Below, piece after piece: positions 11,446 to 12,479 of a DNA stretch of 12,479 nt. The position numbers and the translations under genes were made by a program. Location: the NCBI GenBank assembly GCA_002361535.1, contig DETG01000126.1, positions 32,860 to 45,338 of the forward strand, written 5' to 3'. The first letter of the stretch is position 1. Every line of letters starts with the position of its first letter. The DNA is from Prevotella sp. UBA3294. GTDB lineage: Bacteria > Bacteroidota > Bacteroidia > Bacteroidales > Bacteroidaceae. The notes under the pieces were generated by a model that had not been told where the DNA came from, made no database searches, and worked only from the letters and a program-made list of their open reading frames with translations.

Positions 11446-12479
11446 TCATTTCTTTCCTGTTTCGATAACGGCTTCTTTGAACGTGTGGAGGCCGTTTTTA
11501 ACGACGTGTGTCTGCTGACTATACGGCAGTTGGATGGTGGCTTCCCTACCAGTGGGTACCTCCACATTCAGCACGAAGGTATCCCCTTCGAGACGCCAGT
11601 CCGCCTTGATGCCATCCATCTGTCCACGACACCATGTGAGGTCACCCACGGGATGAGGTGCTATGGTGATATGTTCTCCGTCACGCCAGATACCTAAGAA
11701 ATAAGGTATGAGCAGGTTGTTCAGATGTCCCATCATGAAATGGTTCATCGAAGCACCGTACTCAGGGTTCCATTGCTCCGTCAGCGTGGTATATCCGAGT
11801 TTGATCTGATAGCCATACCCCGGTACGTCGTAGTGGTTCAGCATCTTGTAGAGCAGTTCCTGTTGTCCATGATGGATCAGGACATTGAAAAGATAGCGAT
11901 TGCCAACGTCACCAGTCGTCAGACGGTCGCCATGGGTGTGGATGTCGTTAATCAGTTGTTGCAATACAGCCTGCCGGTCTCCCTCTGGCACAAGATCCAT
12001 CTCAAGGGCTATTGCCTGAGCACACTGGCTGCCCGTCGCAAACTGGTGGGTAGCAGGATGATAGAACTCCTTGATGAAAGCCGCCTTGATGCTGTCTGCA
12101 CGTGCCTCACCCATCAGGCGGTTCCACCAATAGTAGTGTGCCGTTGATACCAGTGGCATTGGTGTGTTCTGGGCAAAACCCGCACGCCCCGGTCCATAGT
12201 CGTACCAGTCGCCCAGTCCCTGACGAAGAATATAGCAAGAGTCCTGAGTGGCGAGATAGTCCACATAGCGTTTCATCTGCGGACGATAGCGAGTGATGAG
12301 CTGATCGTCACCATAGAACGCTTGATAGAGGAAAGGCAGGGCGATGAAAGCACCTCCCCATTCGGGTGACTCCAGGAACGGAGGAGCCCAAGAGCCCTCG
12401 AATATAACGTAGTTAGGTGCTATCTCAGGCAAGGCACCATTAGGATATTGTGCGTCAGCGATGTTCTGCATGGTCTGTT
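11446..12479 (-). CDS. Alpha-L-rhamnosidase, GH78, C-terminal part (5' end beyond the window)
   Basis: GH78 enzymes release terminal alpha-L-rhamnose with inversion. The frame is open to the right edge of the window, so at least 343 residues of a much longer protein are seen. Counting from the first visible Met (12471): the (alpha/alpha)6-barrel segment MQNIADAQYPNGALPEIAP (1-19), SPEWGGAFIALPFLYQAFYG (35-54), GLGDWYDYGPG (85-95), STAHYYWW (109-116), TTGDVGNRYLF (185-195) and TLTEQWNPEYGASMNHFMMG (229-248), where Glu232 in TEQW matches the family's conserved catalytic-site Glu. A C-terminal beta-sandwich (about 265-341) ends the protein. The N-terminal domains and the upstream DCPTRE-like acid region are outside the window. 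It runs in the same direction as the pectate lyase and fits rhamnogalacturonan or other rhamnosylated glycan breakdown. Confidence 0.88.
   Translation of the reverse strand, partial: QTMQNIADAQYPNGALPEIAPNYVIFEGSWAPPFLESPEWGGAFIALPFLYQAFYGDDQLITRYRPQMKRYVDYLATQDSCYILRQGLGDWYDYGPGRAGFAQNTPMPLVSTAHYYWWNRLMGEARADSIKAAFIKEFYHPATHQFATGSQCAQAIALEMDLVPEGDRQAVLQQLINDIHTHGDRLTTGDVGNRYLFNVLIHHGQQELLYKMLNHYDVPGYGYQIKLGYTTLTEQWNPEYGASMNHFMMGHLNNLLIPYFLGIWRDGEHITIAPHPVGDLTWCRGQMDGIKADWRLEGDTFVLNVEVPTGREATIQLPYSQQTHVVKNGLHTFKEAVIETGKK

Overview
The window looks like chromosomal DNA of a Bacteroidales bacterium, most likely Prevotella/Segatella. The main reasons are the promoter pattern TTTG/TTG-19 bp-TAnnTTTG (seen upstream of position 1089 and upstream of dapB), the near absence of Shine-Dalgarno sequences, a long (480 aa) Bacteroidetes-type signal peptidase I, a SusD remnant, and a C-terminal tail of the Prevotella type (LQG-RV-P-KG-YI-NGKK). 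No match was searched; this is recognition from sequence alone.

Layout. Positions 1-1390 are accessory and mostly non-coding: a tandem G-rich repeat (1-123), then on the minus strand a 64-aa acidic peptide gene and the 3' remnant of a secreted-protein gene sharing a terminator at 173-200, then about 290 nt of hairpin-containing spacer, then a promoter-to-terminator unit of about 190 nt without a credible ORF (candidate small RNA, 1089-1281). Positions 1338-4738 hold a compact plus-strand operon: dapB (lysine/peptidoglycan precursor synthesis), lepB (signal peptidase I), a small lepB paralogue that has lost both catalytic residues, and a wbqC-family gene. A further copy of the G-rich repeat (4774-4821) separates this operon from the next gene.

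Positions 4906-12479 are a carbohydrate-related region. On the plus strand lie a 1025-aa secreted two-domain protein (beta-helix plus probable TIM barrel), an ECF sigma factor without a FecR anti-sigma gene beside it, and a 45-aa ORF whose leader can form mutually exclusive hairpins over the ribosome binding site. On the minus strand lie a PL1-type pectate lyase with a calcium-binding tail and, running off the right edge, the C-terminal part of a GH78 alpha-L-rhamnosidase. Between the two minus-strand enzymes is a fragment of a susD-like gene on the plus strand and a 93-bp element with 24-bp perfect inverted repeats. The enzymes together suggest attack on pectin, in particular rhamnose-containing pectin; the susD fragment suggests that a polysaccharide utilisation locus once stood here and has been partly lost.

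The observations most worth following up are the catalytically dead, cysteine-rich signal-peptidase paralogue embedded in an essential-gene operon, the switch-like RNA structure behind the sigma factor, the G-quadruplex-capable dispersed repeat, the unassigned small RNA unit upstream of dapB, and the palindromic 7-codon insert within dapB.
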